Counted from the first letter of the stretch, positions 24,101 to 35,336 are shown. The stretch: DNA of 64,000 bases from Gymnothorax reevesii (GCA_029721435.1 CM056580.1:76347367-76411366), one strand, 5' to 3'. Numbers and translations: made by a program. Notes: generated from the letters alone by a model not told the origin.

Positions 24101-24175
24101 TACCTGGGTTGAATCAGGTCAAGCAAATGTGCTATATTTCTGATTTCAGACCAGCACTGTGGCCCTGATTATCTT
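21104..24175. other. No gene recognised
   Basis: About 3 kb without a supported gene. It contains the second copy of the dispersed 80-base motif (23760-23842) and several A or T runs. Open frames are short and lack recognisable domains. Confidence 0.45.
23760..23842. repeat. Dispersed 80-base motif, copy 2
   Basis: Diverged direct copy of 17769-17850, recognisable by GCGGGAAGG and GCCCGCTTAAATT at matching spacing. Confidence 0.6.
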
Positions 24176-24179
24176 AACC

Positions 24180-26640
24180 TTATTTTAAAATGACAATGTA
24201 CATTGATTTACATGCATTGCATAAAATGTACCAGATTTAGCCCTGAGGCTATTTTGCATCTGTAGTCCCTGGCAGGCTGATGTTGCAAAAGATAGGTAGG
24301 CTACAGAGAAATAGAGGTACAAAAAAAAAAGATAAGTAACAAACATACAATATGTAAAACAATTAGTAAAAGGCAAGAATAAAATTTAAAAAATTAAAAA
24401 ATTACGTGATTGCTGGTTTGATTATCCAGTAACCATTGTTTTATGGATTTTGAAAAAGAGGGTATTTCTGTAATTTCCCTGAGTGCAGTAGGCAGGGTGT
24501 TCCATGCATGTGCTGCTCTGTAGGAAAAGATTGATTGTGCAAAGGATGTTTTTGTGTGAGATTTTGCAGTCCCCTTTTGTACTGGCTCTTGTAGATGTCA
24601 TTCTAGTTTGTGCAATGAACTCACAGAGAGGAGGGAGGCCAAGCCATGGAATATCTTATATACACTAATAAAATGTCAGCAAATTTGATCACGTTTTCCC
24701 ACTTAAAAAAAAAAAACCCATGTTTTGCTAAAATCTTAGAGTGATGATAAGCATTTGATTTTTTGTGCTGGAATTTCAAAGCCTGCTTACAGAGTCGTTC
24801 AACTGTACAAGTCATTTATGTACAAGCTGAACAATAAAGGCCCAATGTAGAGCCTTGTGGAACACCAACAGAATTACTGACTATTTGTGAATTTTTACCA
24901 CCTACACGGACACATTGGATCCACTTTAATACATGGGTGGAAAAATTTAATTTAGATAATTTTTTCTATTAAAATGTCATAATTGACAGTATCACAAACT
25001 TTTTTTAGATCAAGGTAGACAGCTCCCACTACTCCTCCCTTGTCTAATTTAGCCTTGATATTTTCTACTAGAAAACAATTTGTCATTTCGGTGGAATGAT
25101 GCCTATGTAAACCAAGCTGCATAGGATGCAATGAGAATGGAGATGTATTTAAATGTGATATTATCTGTTCAGAGATCCATTTTTCAGCAACTTTGACAAT
25201 GCTGGTAAATTAATTCATTAATGGACAAATTTACAGTTTTGGTAATAGAGGAGCTGAAAGACTCTTCATTTCCTTTGAGAAATACAGTATCCATCTCGTA
25301 AGCATCCTTTGCTCTTGAGCATTTAGGGGAAGAAATTATTTTATTGACTTTAGTGCTGCTTTTTTCACTAAAAGTTAAAATTTGTGCATCAGTCTTTAAG
25401 GGGGTTAAGGAGTGGCTTAGACCAGGGAGGTTTTGTGCTAGTTATTTTATAAAATCAATAAAGTAAGTATTAAAAGCTGGTGCCACTGCACTTGGATCAT
25501 GAGTTACATTACCTTTGATATTCAACTGTATGACATTTGCAAATTTACCAGTTAATTTCTTTAAATCTTTCCATAGTTCCTATAAATGTATAAATAAAAA
25601 ATATTGCTTTTGCTTGTCTTAGTTCCTTTACAACCCTATATCATAGTGTAGTGTACAAGCGCCTTTCATTCTCTGTTTTGTTATTAGAGCCTGGTCCCTG
25701 TTTTTAATGAGTGATCATACTTTATCATTTCACCATGGCAGATTATCTTTTTTCCAGGTTTGCATTTTACTTTTCTCATGAATCCATTTATAATGCTATG
25801 GAGTTCTATAATAAGTGACTTTGTCATTCATGTTTTGTCCTATAAGACATTTATTTCAGTCTACTTCCTCAATTGCGCTTTTTAAATCACTTAACTTATG
25901 AGGGATTTTAGACTGTTCTAGGTTCTTGCATAGCCACACAATAAACCTCCAGTTGGTAAGCTTCCTGTGGATCAAGATAATATTATTATCAGACAGTCCT
26001 GTGATTAAGTTATCCAGCCTCTTAAATCTCTCAGGTCTATTGGTAAAATTGATAAGAGTTTGTGAGGAGGCTGTAATCCTTGTTGGCTGTTTAATAGCCT
26101 GATGTAGATCAAATGCATTTGCAACGCCCTTAAGCACCCTTCTCTTTGTTTTATCTAGCCAATTAACATTAAAATACCCAAATAAAATAATTTAGCTTTT
26201 GCCATCACATTCCTTGACAAGAGCCTTTAATTGATCATAGAACACGGTTGTTGCTGATGGTGGTCTATAAATTCCTATTATAATAAGGGACATTTGATTT
26301 GAGAGTGTTAATTGTAGACCTATGCATTCCAATTCATAATCACGTGGCCATTTAATTTACTTACAGTTTATATTGACATAAAATTACACGCCTCCTCCTC
26401 GACTTATCAGTCTTCAGTGGTGTTCAGGTAAAAAATTGCCATATCTTTTTTTTTTTTTCATTTTTCATGTTAGGAAAGAGAGATGATAAATTTTCACAAC
26501 CTAATCCTTGATAGGCCTGTGAAAATAAAATTTCATTGAGCACATTTGCTGAACCTCCACCTCCTCAAATGTCCAAAAGTGAACAGAACACAATGGCTGA
26601 GGCTCTTTTGTTAGCTGCCCCTCACAGTGTTTTCTGACCA
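24180..26640 (-). mobile_element. Decayed CR1/L2-like LINE (endonuclease + RT)
   Basis: The minus strand reads as one old LINE of about 2.5 kb. Near 26330-26200 comes ELECIGLQLTLSNQMSL and IIGIYRPPSATTVFYDQLK (APE endonuclease), then FNVNWLDKTKRRVLKG and QPTRITASSQTLINFTNRPE (26137-26030). Much further on is VGVPQGSTLGPLLFSLYIND (RT motif B, about 24880-24820). The C terminus AWNTLPTALREITEI lies near 24510-24460, followed by a 3' region to about 24180. There are many frameshifts and stops, and no full-length frame exists. Confidence 0.8.
25856..26290 (-). pseudogene. LINE APE-type endonuclease remnant
   Basis: This is the best preserved part of the 24.2-26.6 kb LINE. IYRPPS, FNVNWL (normally GDFN) and TNRPERFKRLDNLITGLSDNN (normally GISDHN) occur in family order. 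The Gly-Asp-Phe-Asn box reads Gly-Tyr-Phe-Asn and the SDHN box reads SDNN, so catalytic residues are altered. Nicking of the target DNA for retrotransposition is the family role; this copy cannot do it. Confidence 0.75.
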
Positions 26641-26649
26641 TCACTGTTA

Positions 26650-27100
26650 TGCATATAATCAGATCCAGGACAATCAGCATCCTTGATAAAAAAAAATGAA
26701 TTTTAAAAGCTGCATAAATGAAAGAAAATATTTAATGATCCATAAGTTTAAACATTTGGAAAATCTGTTTGCTTAGTGTGTGGTTTTTTTCTATAACGAC
26801 ATAATGTTGATCATGTACATATGAAACCTGTGTCTCAGACAAGACACTTGAAATCAATGATCTCTGTTGGAATGTGGAGCTATATAACACATTTTAACAA
26901 AAATATATAAGTTACAGCAGCTTTAACTCCCCGATTCCCTAATGTGATCATTTGTAGCCACTTACTTCTGTTTAAGTGTCTTGTGTATATAATTTCTTGG
27001 ACTTGTGTTCGTCTTTGCTGGATTGACTGAACCCACTGGTTAACCTGTGAGGGAGGGGTTTTGGCTAACCAGTCGCGAGAGAAAGCCGTGTCTAAGGCCA
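26650..27100. other. No gene recognised
   Basis: Nothing supportable between the LINE and the LTR-like region. Confidence 0.4.
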
Positions 27101-27399
27101 ACGAAATGGTAGATGGCCACTAATATGCCTAAGGAGGCAAAGAAAAACTAAATAACGATAAACTAAGGAACCCCAGCCAAAATGCCGGGCAATTCGGAAA
27201 ATGCCTCAAACTAAAGCGAGCAAAATAAACCTCACACGTATTAACTCCTGTTTCTCTATTTGACAGGCGGAGTAAACCCGGAAGTTGCCGAGTAGCGTGA
27301 AACATAAGAAAATAAATAAACTCAAAACAAACTCCGCCACAAAACGGAGCGAAGACTTGCCAAACGTGGGCTAGGAAGCTCAAATGTGTTAGTACATAA

Positions 27400-28141
27400 A
27401 GACTAACACATATCCTTCAAAAAATAAACATGTAAGAGAAGGAAGACGTATCTCTGGTCAAAGGTAAAGAAGTCGACTGCACCCAGAGACTTCCGGACAA
27501 CAATAGTTGACGTCGATACAAAACAATAATAGTAAAAATAATAATAATAATAATAATAGGATAAGGGAAAAACCACTGTAAGGACCTCAAGACTGGGTCC
27601 TAAGATAGAGATCGATCTGGAGATATCCAACGGTGACGGTAGACGTAATGAGTGAATAAGCAGAAAAGGTCCTTAAGGCAACGAGACGCAGCTCGTAAGA
27701 AATAAAAAATAAAAGGAAAACAAAACAACGCCCAAAACCCGAACGCAGTCGGGAATAAACCCCCACTAGGACATCCTAGTGAAAGAACCCACCCTCTGAA
27801 TCCCCTGTCGGGTCGCAGCCCAAACAAACAAAAGGACCTTAAAAAAGAAACAAACGAGGACGGTATTCCGAGTGAAGATAGCGACAACAAACAGAATACC
27901 CGTAACCTCTTAGCGGACTCAGAATTTACAGACAATTCTTTTCTCTTACAATGATTCTGACTCAACAGTCCGCTCCACTCTAAATACCGGCTCTGTGTAA
28001 GGCTAGTTAGACAGAGAAGCGCTGGCTGCACGGAAATCCGAGCTTAAATAGAGACGCAACCCAAAACAGCTGCCGTAGATAATCATGATTCTAATAGGCT
28101 CCAAGTGGCTGCACCTGGCCACTACGCTCAGAACCATGACA
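27400..28141 (-). mobile_element. Possible LTR (Gypsy-like), minus strand
   Basis: Read on the minus strand from 28141 it begins TGTCATGGTTCTGAGCG, a start I associate with teleost Gypsy LTRs. About 90 bases later comes a TATA-like TCTATTTAAGC, followed by a GC-richer leader. No gag or pol follows and no paired LTR was found in the window; the inner boundary is uncertain. Confidence 0.4.
27537..27558. repeat. (AAT)n microsatellite
   Basis: About seven AAT units. Confidence 0.85.
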
Positions 28142-28597
28142 TAACCTTCCTTGTACATCTTTTCATGAGCAAAGCTCTTCTTCTTTGTGTCCAGGTAATG
28201 ACAGCTAAGAAAAAAAGTTAATCTCTCTCATGAGATGATTATTAGGTACAGTTCCTTTTCTTGGCAGTCTCCAGATCATGAACCTCGCCCCTTATAAATC
28301 CTTTCCTGGGAAAGCAGTTCAGCCACTGCAGCTCTGGATCAACCACCTGGCTTCTGACCCTTGGACTCTCTCGACCATGGCTCGAATTCTCCCTACAATG
28401 GCTGTCTGCAAAATGCATGATCCGGACATTCCCATTGCCTTAAGCTTGCCCAGCCCTCCTGTTCATAATAAACACACCCCAAGTGGCTCATCTTCAATGT
28501 GCACTTGCTTACCTGTGTCTTGTTCATAACAAACACAAAACAAAGAGCATTCAAAGTAGCAACCAAAAATGACCACGCTGACAAATAGTAGATATCA

Positions 28598-28647
28598 ATG
28601 ACCACCTATAGATAGTCCATCTATATATACAATCTATAGGTGGTCAT
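28598..28647. repeat. Perfect 16-bp inverted repeat (hairpin)
   Basis: ATGACCACCTATAGAT (28598-28613) and its exact complement (28632-28647) enclose an 18-base AT-rich loop. No coding context; it may be a remnant of a small palindromic element. Confidence 0.85.
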
Positions 28648-28918
28648 CTATTAGATAGATATTAAAGATGAAAGCTTAGCGACAAAGTGAAGAATAGATT
28701 TACTAATCAATCAACAAAGTACTGACAAACAAGATAAAACGAACTTAACTGTTGAACCTTCAATAAAAAAAAAAAATATGATAAATAATACAGTAAAAAA
28801 TTAAGAAAAAAGAGTGAAAGGGACTACCATCACAATGTTTATGACAGAGGTGGCAGTTTTGATCGAAGAGAGTCAGTGTGTAAACAGGTTTTTGTTTCCA
28901 CCATTTACTCACTCTAAT

Positions 28919-30033
28919 GGCGCTTTTCCACTACACGGTACCAGCTCTACTCTACTGTACTCTATTTGCCTTTATTGCTTTTCCATTAGGTAAAAGTACC
29001 TGGTACCACTTTTTCTGGTACCTGCTCTCCTGGGGTCCCAAAAACAGCTGACCAAGTACTAGTCGGCACTAGAATGTGAAGCGACAGCATTGCAGCCCAC
29101 TGCTTAGTCTGATAGAATCGTCACTGCGAAAGACGACTCCGTAGTCGACCTCGGGACATCTCATTCGAGTTAGATTGACGAGTCTCAAGATTAGCATAGT
29201 TATTGTGATCATCGACTTATATTGTTTAAAGCAACTTGTTCAATATACTGTGTGTTGCCTTACCTTTCAAACACGGTTTTGCTTGTTCGCCAAAGTTGCT
29301 ACATTCATGAAATGCATTTCTCTTTGCCTGTTTCCCCGTTCCTGGCGAAATTAAGAGACTGTATTGTGTCCAGTTATTTACTTTAACTAATTACCCGTGA
29401 GAAAATAATGTGATGCTACGCTTGTTTTAAGAAAACTTTTCAGGTGTTGACAAATGATTTTTCTCTTAAAGTTATCACAGAGGAGATGATGCATCATGAA
29501 ACTATGAATTCTGATTCTCTGCCATCTCCTGTGATTTCCGGATGTGCAACGAGGAATTCTGCTCTGCAATGATCACTCTATTACCCCATACTTTAACAAT
29601 TTGTTTGTCGTCAAATTCGGAGTGAAATATCATTTGCTCTCTATGCCTTGTATGTGTATCATTGCTTTGCGTTATTAGGTGGTACGCAATTTTATGTGCA
29701 ACTGAATCAGATACGACATTGTCAAACAGAAAATACAAATCAACACTCGCCGGACTTTAGTGCCATAACCTGATGAGGGTAGTGCGCGTCCCCTGATTTG
29801 AACACATAAATCTTGAACAAAATCGACGGAATAAATGTTAACTTCATGTAACTGCAGCTACATTATGTGTTGTGTTGAGGATGATGTTGCAGAAGTTTCG
29901 TGCTGGGCCACTATGACGACCAGCTACACCGAGGCAGTACTATCCTCTAATGGAAAACGACCCCCCAGAAAAGTACCTGGTACCAAGGCAGGTGGAGTAG
30001 AGTAGGGCCAGTACCACGTAGTGGAAAAGCACC
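28919..30033. mobile_element. DNA transposon with long TIRs, AT target duplication
   Basis: The ends GGCGCTTTTCCACTAC and (complement) GGTGCTTTTCCACTAC are inverted repeats. Similarity runs for about 90 bases through the GGTACC, CTACTCTACT and TTTTCCATTAG blocks. Both ends are flanked by AT (28917-28918 and 30034-30035). A 2-base AT duplication with this kind of end fits the ISL2EU group. The 0.9-kb interior holds no transposase I can recognise, so it is probably non-autonomous. Confidence 0.75.
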
Positions 30034-30059
30034 ATAAATGAGCTAGTTGGTACCCTCTG

Positions 30060-30245
30060 CATGGAATAATATTTCCAAACGTTAGTGGTAAATTCTCTCT
30101 TTGCCGACTTCCATTTGTGACTCCGAGTTCAACAAATAGAACTTAGCCTAAGTAATCTGACATAGTAAACTTAGTTCATCCCTTCAACATATTTAGAGAC
30201 CTCAATCAGATCACCTAAGTCTCCTTTACCTAAGACTGAAGATTA
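30060..30245 (-). mobile_element. LINE fragment related to 18180-18625
   Basis: The minus strand here matches 18240-18400 (CTTAGGTAAAGGAGACTTAGG...GATTGAGGTCTCTAAA against CTTAGGAAAAGGGGACTTGCGG...GATTGAGGTCTTTAAA). It is a short decayed piece of the same LINE C-terminal region, on the opposite strand. Confidence 0.65.
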
Positions 30246-30821
30246 ACTCCATGAAAATAGGGAAGAATACCTTCAAGAATTTCTCACAAATATCAATAGA
30301 AATTGTATTTTTACAGAGTGGAACATCATATACTTTAAGGAAAAATACTAAACTCAGTATTTCCAGCCAAATTCTATCAGAATCCTGCTTGTTACATCTT
30401 CAGAGTTAAAATGACAACATCTCATTGATTTTGGGCTTCAAACACTACCTGGCCTCTGCATCATATTTTCAGGTGCATTTTTGGCAACTGTGTTGATTTA
30501 ATATCTTGAAACCTTGATCAGGTGTATTTTGATGGCTAAAATTCCCCATCTGTTCCAGATTTTTCAGGATTCTGCATTAAATTTGGGTGGTGATGGTGGC
30601 ATAACACGAGTCACAAAAACATATTTTTCCTTACCTCACAATAACCCCTGGCAAGCTGTAATTGTAATAAAAATAATACAAAACTGTATTACTAATATGC
30701 ATATTTAGTTCTCGTATGTAGCTGTGTAGGACATAAAAAGTTGGAAACATGAGTCACGTGTAATGCAAGTCACACTCAATTCATATTTGTATGTTGTAAA
30801 TTTTAAATTCCCTTCAGTACA
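30246..30821. other. No gene recognised
   Basis: Nothing identifiable in these roughly 575 bases. Confidence 0.4.
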
Positions 30822-30829
30822 CTTTAAAA

Positions 30830-31136
30830 CAGAGGTGGGCAGCGAGGGCCGTATCTGTCCCTGGTTTTCACACCAACGTCTGGTCTTTAATTAGTTGATT
30901 GTCTCAATTAGCCAAACCATTTATGAAATCTGACGTTTCATGTGCATTTCTTTAAATTATCATGAAACTACAAAGACTAGTCTTGTCTCCCTTCATAAAA
31001 CATTTTCCTTTGATCGATTCATTGCGAAAATCTATATTTGTGCATGCAATCAATAAACTCAATTAGTCAGGGTAATTGATAGCAATAAAAACCTGCATAC
31101 ACACCGGCCCTCCAGGACCGTGATTGCCCACCCCTG
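30830..31136. mobile_element. hAT-type MITE with 8-bp TSD
   Basis: A 307-base element starting CAGAGGTGGGCA and ending TGCCCACCCCTG, flanked on both sides by the 8-base direct repeat CTTTAAAA (30822-30829 and 31137-31144). Terminal CAG...CTG and an 8-base duplication are hAT hallmarks. There is no coding capacity. Confidence 0.9.
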
Positions 31137-31144
31137 CTTTAAAA

Positions 31145-31460
31145 ATCATACTTAGTAGTATGAATTCTGAGAGTGATGTTTTCTATGTTGTTTACTTTTA
31201 GGAGAAATTGCAACTGAAATTGATATGTTTTTTGTTTTGTCCTTTTCACGTCATGCGAGTTACTCTATAATTAGTGTTAATTAAAGCCATGCGATTAAAT
31301 CAAATGGATATTTGTTCATTTCTTTTTATAGCTTTTTCCGGAACCATCCAGCACACACATGATGGCGTGCTAAAATTCATCATTATGAGGTACAGGTCAA
31401 AATATAAATTTGGAAATGCACCAGAATGTAACACAAGGCTCTGTGGACATGGTCTAGAGC
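31145..31460. other. No gene recognised
   Basis: Nothing identifiable between the MITE and the hAT end at 31462. Confidence 0.4.
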
Positions 31461-31461
31461 A

Positions 31462-31540
31462 GTGTTTCCCAAACTCTCTCGTGGCTCACTATTTACTATG
31501 AAAAATTCTCATGGCACACCGCTGTGATATTATAGCGTTC
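31462..31540. mobile_element. Truncated hAT (Charlie-like) end
   Basis: CAGTGTTTCCCAAACTCTC followed by GGCACACC resembles the end of Charlie-like hAT elements. No partner end (GGGAAACACTG) was found downstream, so only one end survives. Confidence 0.5.
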
Positions 31541-32009
31541 CGCTCGTGCTACCTACCCTGCAGCGCGACCGAGTGACGAGACAACCACTCCAGCTTTCCA
31601 ACCAGGTTTCAGGCTTTCATGCAATCATAAAATAAATGACCCTATGCAACCTTTCCAGTTCAGCCCCCACTTCTCCAAATACTCAAATGTCACTCGAAAC
31701 ACTTCCTCACCTGTAGTTTTCTGTAGTTTATTTTTTTTTTTGTGAGAGAAGGGAGTTTGGTTGAAATGTGTCTTTTTTAATTTATTTGGCACCATAGCTT
31801 CGTTCGCCAGCTTTTCGCCGCAAGCAAGACACAATGGTACTGGGGTAGTGGGATCTCCGGTGAATGTAAGCCCATAAGTCAGATATTCCTCACTATAGTC
31901 TGTTCAGCACTTTGATTTTCTTTTTCTGGCCAGCGCAGCAAGAGTGAGGTGGTGCAGGTATGGCAAGTCGATAGTGCCATAATTCATCTGTATACAACGT
32001 GTTTTGGGA

Positions 32010-32540
32010 CGAGAACGCGCGTATTTTACGCCGCTATTGCTTTCTTTTCGGTGCTTTTAACGCCGTTTCTTGCGAGATCACCGTTAAAAGCGCCGTTTTC
32101 ATAGTAAGATTAGCGGCATTATTTACGGCGTTGTGGAAAACGGCGTTAAAAGCGCCGTTTTCATACGCAAATTATCGGCGTTATTGATGGAGTTGTGGAA
32201 AACGGTGTTAAAAGCGCCATTTCCATGGTAATGAGCTCCTCCCATTGATTTCTTTCAGCCAACACATTTTAACTGCTCTCTTCCAATCACCTGCCATAGG
32301 AAACAGACCACATCAATGCAACCCAGATTTGTTTCTGCCGATCATCCTGTCAGAAAGTTTGCACAAACCTGCAGAGCATAGCTACAGTCTGATGCGAGCC
32401 GTTTCCACAACGCCGAAAATAACCTCGTTAAGTTGCATATGAAAACGGCACTTTTAACACCGTTTTCCACAATGCCGTTAATTTGAATATGAAAAAGGCG
32501 CTTTTGCCGAAATAACGCCATTAATTTGAATGAGCTCCTC
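32010..32540. repeat. Foldback array of 60-65-base GC-box units
   Basis: The left side (32040-32240) has about three tandem units sharing GTTGTGGAAAACGGCGTTAA and AAGCGCCGTTTTCAT. The right side (32400-32528) carries the same units inverted (GAAAACGGCACTTTTAACAC, GTTTTCCACAATGCCGTTAA). Each side closes with ATGAGCTCCTCC (32229-32241 and 32529-32540). Tandem subrepeats arranged in inverted blocks are the layout of a foldback transposon end or pair of ends. Confidence 0.7.
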
Positions 32541-32815
32541 CTGGTCAAAATTTAACTACGATTGACGCTGGACCTTACTGGAATGATACAGCCTTCACAC
32601 GTTCTATAACGTAACCAGAAGAACCACAGATACTGCTCATACATATAAACAGTATGCTACGGAACTGGCAATATTATTCACAACAGCTACCTTATTTGTC
32701 AAAGACATTTTTAATTAGGCCTATTGAAAAAAGTGTGCATGGTTTATGTCCTTCAGGCTCGCGACAGATTGTAGCTATGCACTGCAGACTTGTGCAAACT
32801 TTCTGACAGGAAGAT
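32345..32815. repeat. Inverted pair of ~58-base segments
   Basis: Bases 32345-32402 (TCATCCTGTCAGAAAGTTTG...) recur as the reverse complement at 32757-32815 with few changes. This adds a second layer of inverted symmetry next to the foldback array. Confidence 0.75.
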
Positions 32816-33085
32816 AATGTAGTGAAATTGCTGGGCCGAATCCCGACGTATGATTGCCTATTTTCTGGTCAGAAGTTAACCGTGATTGACGCCGGATCTT
32901 ATTGGAATGATTGGGCGACAATAAGCCTTCACACGTGCTATACGTAACCAGATGGACCACAGATACTGCTCATACATATAAACAGTATGCCATGTAACTG
33001 GCAATATTATTCACAAAATGGCAACCTTATTTGTCAAAGAAATGTTTAATTATTGAAAAATTGTGCATGGTTTATTTCCTTCACA
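32541..33085. repeat. Two direct repeats of about 220 bases
   Basis: Bases 32541-32757 and 32864-33085 are direct copies: TGGTCA(A/G)AA...GATTGACGC...CACAGATACTGCTCATACAT...GTGCATGGTTTAT. They share roughly 85-90 per cent of their bases by eye. The second copy ends exactly where the decayed gene at 33090 begins. Confidence 0.8.
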
Positions 33086-33089
33086 GCGG

Positions 33090-34690
33090 TAGAGGAGGTC
33101 AGACTGTAGAACTTCAGAGGGGAAGTTGACAGCTGTGAAGGCCTCGTCCATTTCCTGGAGACACTTCTTGAGGGACTCGCCAAGCCTTGCATCCCTGGTC
33201 ATGCTGGTAGTCACACACGGCCAAGTACGATGGAGTCATGGGACAGCTGAGGGCATGACTAAGGCAGGGGTCTGCTACCTGAGAGCTGACTTCAAGATGT
33301 ACCTGAAATAAGACAAAAATGATATGAAATCATATGACGTCTCACAAGACAAACATTTACAAAAGTAGCACTCTCTTTGCACAATACCTTGTAGTCAGAC
33401 TTAAGGTGTTGCTTGCTAGCAGAAGGCGCTACCTCTATCTGCCATCTCCATTCCTGACCTTTTCCATGGTCAGCTAGCTGGGTAGCAACAACAAGAAGAT
33501 CAGCAAAGGCCTGGCCGCCTTCAGAGAAGTAGGAGTCCAGTCCTTGGAGTGACCTCCTGGAAAAGAAGAATGACCATACCCATGAATACAACAATAATAC
33601 ACTATTGTTAATTCCAATTATTTCTTAATACCAATACAATTCATACTGCTATATTTCATTAGTTGCACATACTAAAATTACATACATCATGAAATGTCTT
33701 CAAAGCAATATCTTCCTGTTGGTTGTGGAACACTCCTGCAGGATGCGATGCAGGGTCCTGTCCCCAGCTGGAGAAAATCCCTCCTCCTCAGCAAACTGCT
33801 CATACTGGCTGATTAGCCGCTGGAGGATCGTGGTAGTGATAACCTTCGGCATAGTCACCCTCGAGCCACCCGACAGCTTGAGGGTCTTCTCTCCAAAGGG
33901 AAGGTCCTGCACCACGTGGTGGCTCATGACAAAGGAGAGGAAGTGGTCCACCTGCGCCTCCGAGGTCCTCATCCTGACAATTGGTTCATGCGGGACTGCT
34001 GCTCCATGGCCATGCTGCTGGACATGCTGGGCTGCAGTCATCCGGTACCACGTCATGCTGGGCAGGTGTTGTTTTACTTCCTCAAGGGAGTACTTGTCTG
34101 CCATGATGGACGGCACTAGCCTCCGGCTTTGCCATGTCTCCCCTCGCTCATAGGTCTTAGCCAGGGCTTCCAGGAGCTGGTCTCCTCTTGGCTCAGACAC
34201 TGGAGGTTGCTGGGCTTGACTGACGTGCTGGTGGTACACAGCCAGTAGGTCGTCCATCTGGTCTGGAGCAAGGACTGAGGCAGCTCATTGCGATACCTGC
34301 TCCATCAGCCTCAGGGACGACTTTCTGGTGCGAGCAGTCGAGTCATCCCAGCTTCCCTTCTGAGTCGACTTGATGGGGTTATAGCCACAGGAGGTGAGGA
34401 GTTAGTCCAGTGCTGCTCTCCTGCTGTCACGCTCTTCCTGCATTTGGATGAACTTGCTAGAAGTAGAAGCACCAGCAGTCATCTGTGATGAGAGAGGCTG
34501 GCTCTCACTCTCCTCAGGCTCAACCTCCTGAAATATGCAATTTACATGTCAGCATGATTGCAAATACGACCTGCTAATTTTGTCCATGTGTTACATATTT
34601 CTAACAGATATCCTTACCATTGCATCTGTCTGATCCTCATGGTCAGACCCGACACTGTGATCAGATTCCTTCAAGTACAACAAATCAGTG
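33090..34690 (-). pseudogene. Decayed multi-exon gene of unrecognised function
   Basis: Four minus-strand exon-like blocks fit together. Exon A (about 34690-34618) ends ...DQTDAM at a GTAAGG donor. Exon B (34527 to about 33712) follows a TTTCAG acceptor. Exon C (33556-33388) lies between TTTCCAG and a GTATTG donor. Exon D starts at 33302 after ATTTCAG. Exon B gives IMADKYSLEEVKQHLPSMTW, EAQVDHFLSFVMS, VVQDLPFGEKTLKLSGG and SQYEQFAEEEGFSPAGDRTL. Exon C gives SLQGLDSYFSEGGQAFADL. Exon D gives SSQVADPCLSHAL and a C-x-H-D-like CDYQHDQGC. Two in-frame stops in exon B (near 34430 and 34290), no GT donor at its end and a frameshift in exon D show decay. I recall similar multicopy proteins in fish, sponges and cnidarians, possibly transposon-borne, but I cannot name the family. 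The domain fold and enzymatic role are unknown. Confidence 0.6.
33700..34257 (-). CDS. Longest open block of the unknown gene (exon B)
   Basis: An open stretch of 185 codons from an internal ATG at 34257, forming the core of the decayed gene described at 33090-34690. It is rich in charged residues, has no signal peptide or membrane segment, and includes a conserved-looking VDHFLSFVMS...PFGEKTLKLS block. Whether it is still expressed cannot be judged from sequence. It is listed separately because its open length and the splice sites around it make it the best evidence of past coding function. Confidence 0.45.
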   Translation of the reverse strand: MDDLLAVYHQHVSQAQQPPVSEPRGDQLLEALAKTYERGETWQSRRLVPSIMADKYSLEEVKQHLPSMTWYRMTAAQHVQQHGHGAAVPHEPIVRMRTSEAQVDHFLSFVMSHHVVQDLPFGEKTLKLSGGSRVTMPKVITTTILQRLISQYEQFAEEEGFSPAGDRTLHRILQECSTTNRKILL

Positions 34691-34736
34691 TCATTCTTTT
34701 CAAGTTCAAGTTCCAGTGGTTAAAGAAGAGAAAGGT

Positions 34737-34800
34737 GAAGGCTCTGGAGTGGCCCTCACAGTCTCCTGACCTCAATTTCATCAAGATGGTTTGGAAAGAT
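34737..34800 (+). pseudogene. Tc1 transposase scrap
   Basis: Translation [21 protein letters not shown] is the C-terminal Tc1 motif ([15 protein letters not shown]). The catalytic Glu of PIE is replaced (FIK). It is about 20 codons of a dead copy next to the unknown gene's first exon. Confidence 0.75.
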
Positions 34801-34879
34801 TTCTGTCTTTGTGGGATTTGCTGGAGCTGGAGGTACTGTATTTTGCAAGGAAGAAAGGGCAGCTATACCATCCAAGAGA

Positions 34880-35334
34880 ATTAGGGGCCTCATTGACAAC
34901 TTGTGGGCTGAGGATTAACTGTGCCTATCTCCACTTTTAATCAAAAATTATGTTCTACCATAGAAATAATCTCAGTATTAACAGGTACTATATCCTGATG
35001 TAATTTTTTCAATGATAGATGGCAGCTGGGAGAAACATCCAGAAAGTGCATAGTACTTTGTATGAATTTTCAGTCCACTTCAGTTTAAAAAGTTCTATGT
35101 CTACATTTTCCAATCGGGGAGGTGGATATAGGATCAGCTGATCAGGATGACAAGATCGCTGAGCAAAGGTTCTATCCACTCTACCATTTCAAAGCTAAAC
35201 CCCTCTACTATACCAAATAGAAGATTGTAAGATGATGAAATCTGGGATATTTTAGAAAGGTAGGTACTACAGCACTTGAATGAAGTGTCTATGTCTTAAA
35301 ACCCTTCATTTCCTTTCTTAAAATGTACTATAGT
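34880..35334. other. No gene recognised
   Basis: Nothing identifiable here. Confidence 0.4.
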
Positions 35335-35336
35335 TA

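Noticed and set aside
29387..29738. Open frames inside the 28.9-30.0 kb element as its transposase
   Set aside because: No nuclease or THAP motifs could be identified; too short and not in a continuous order.
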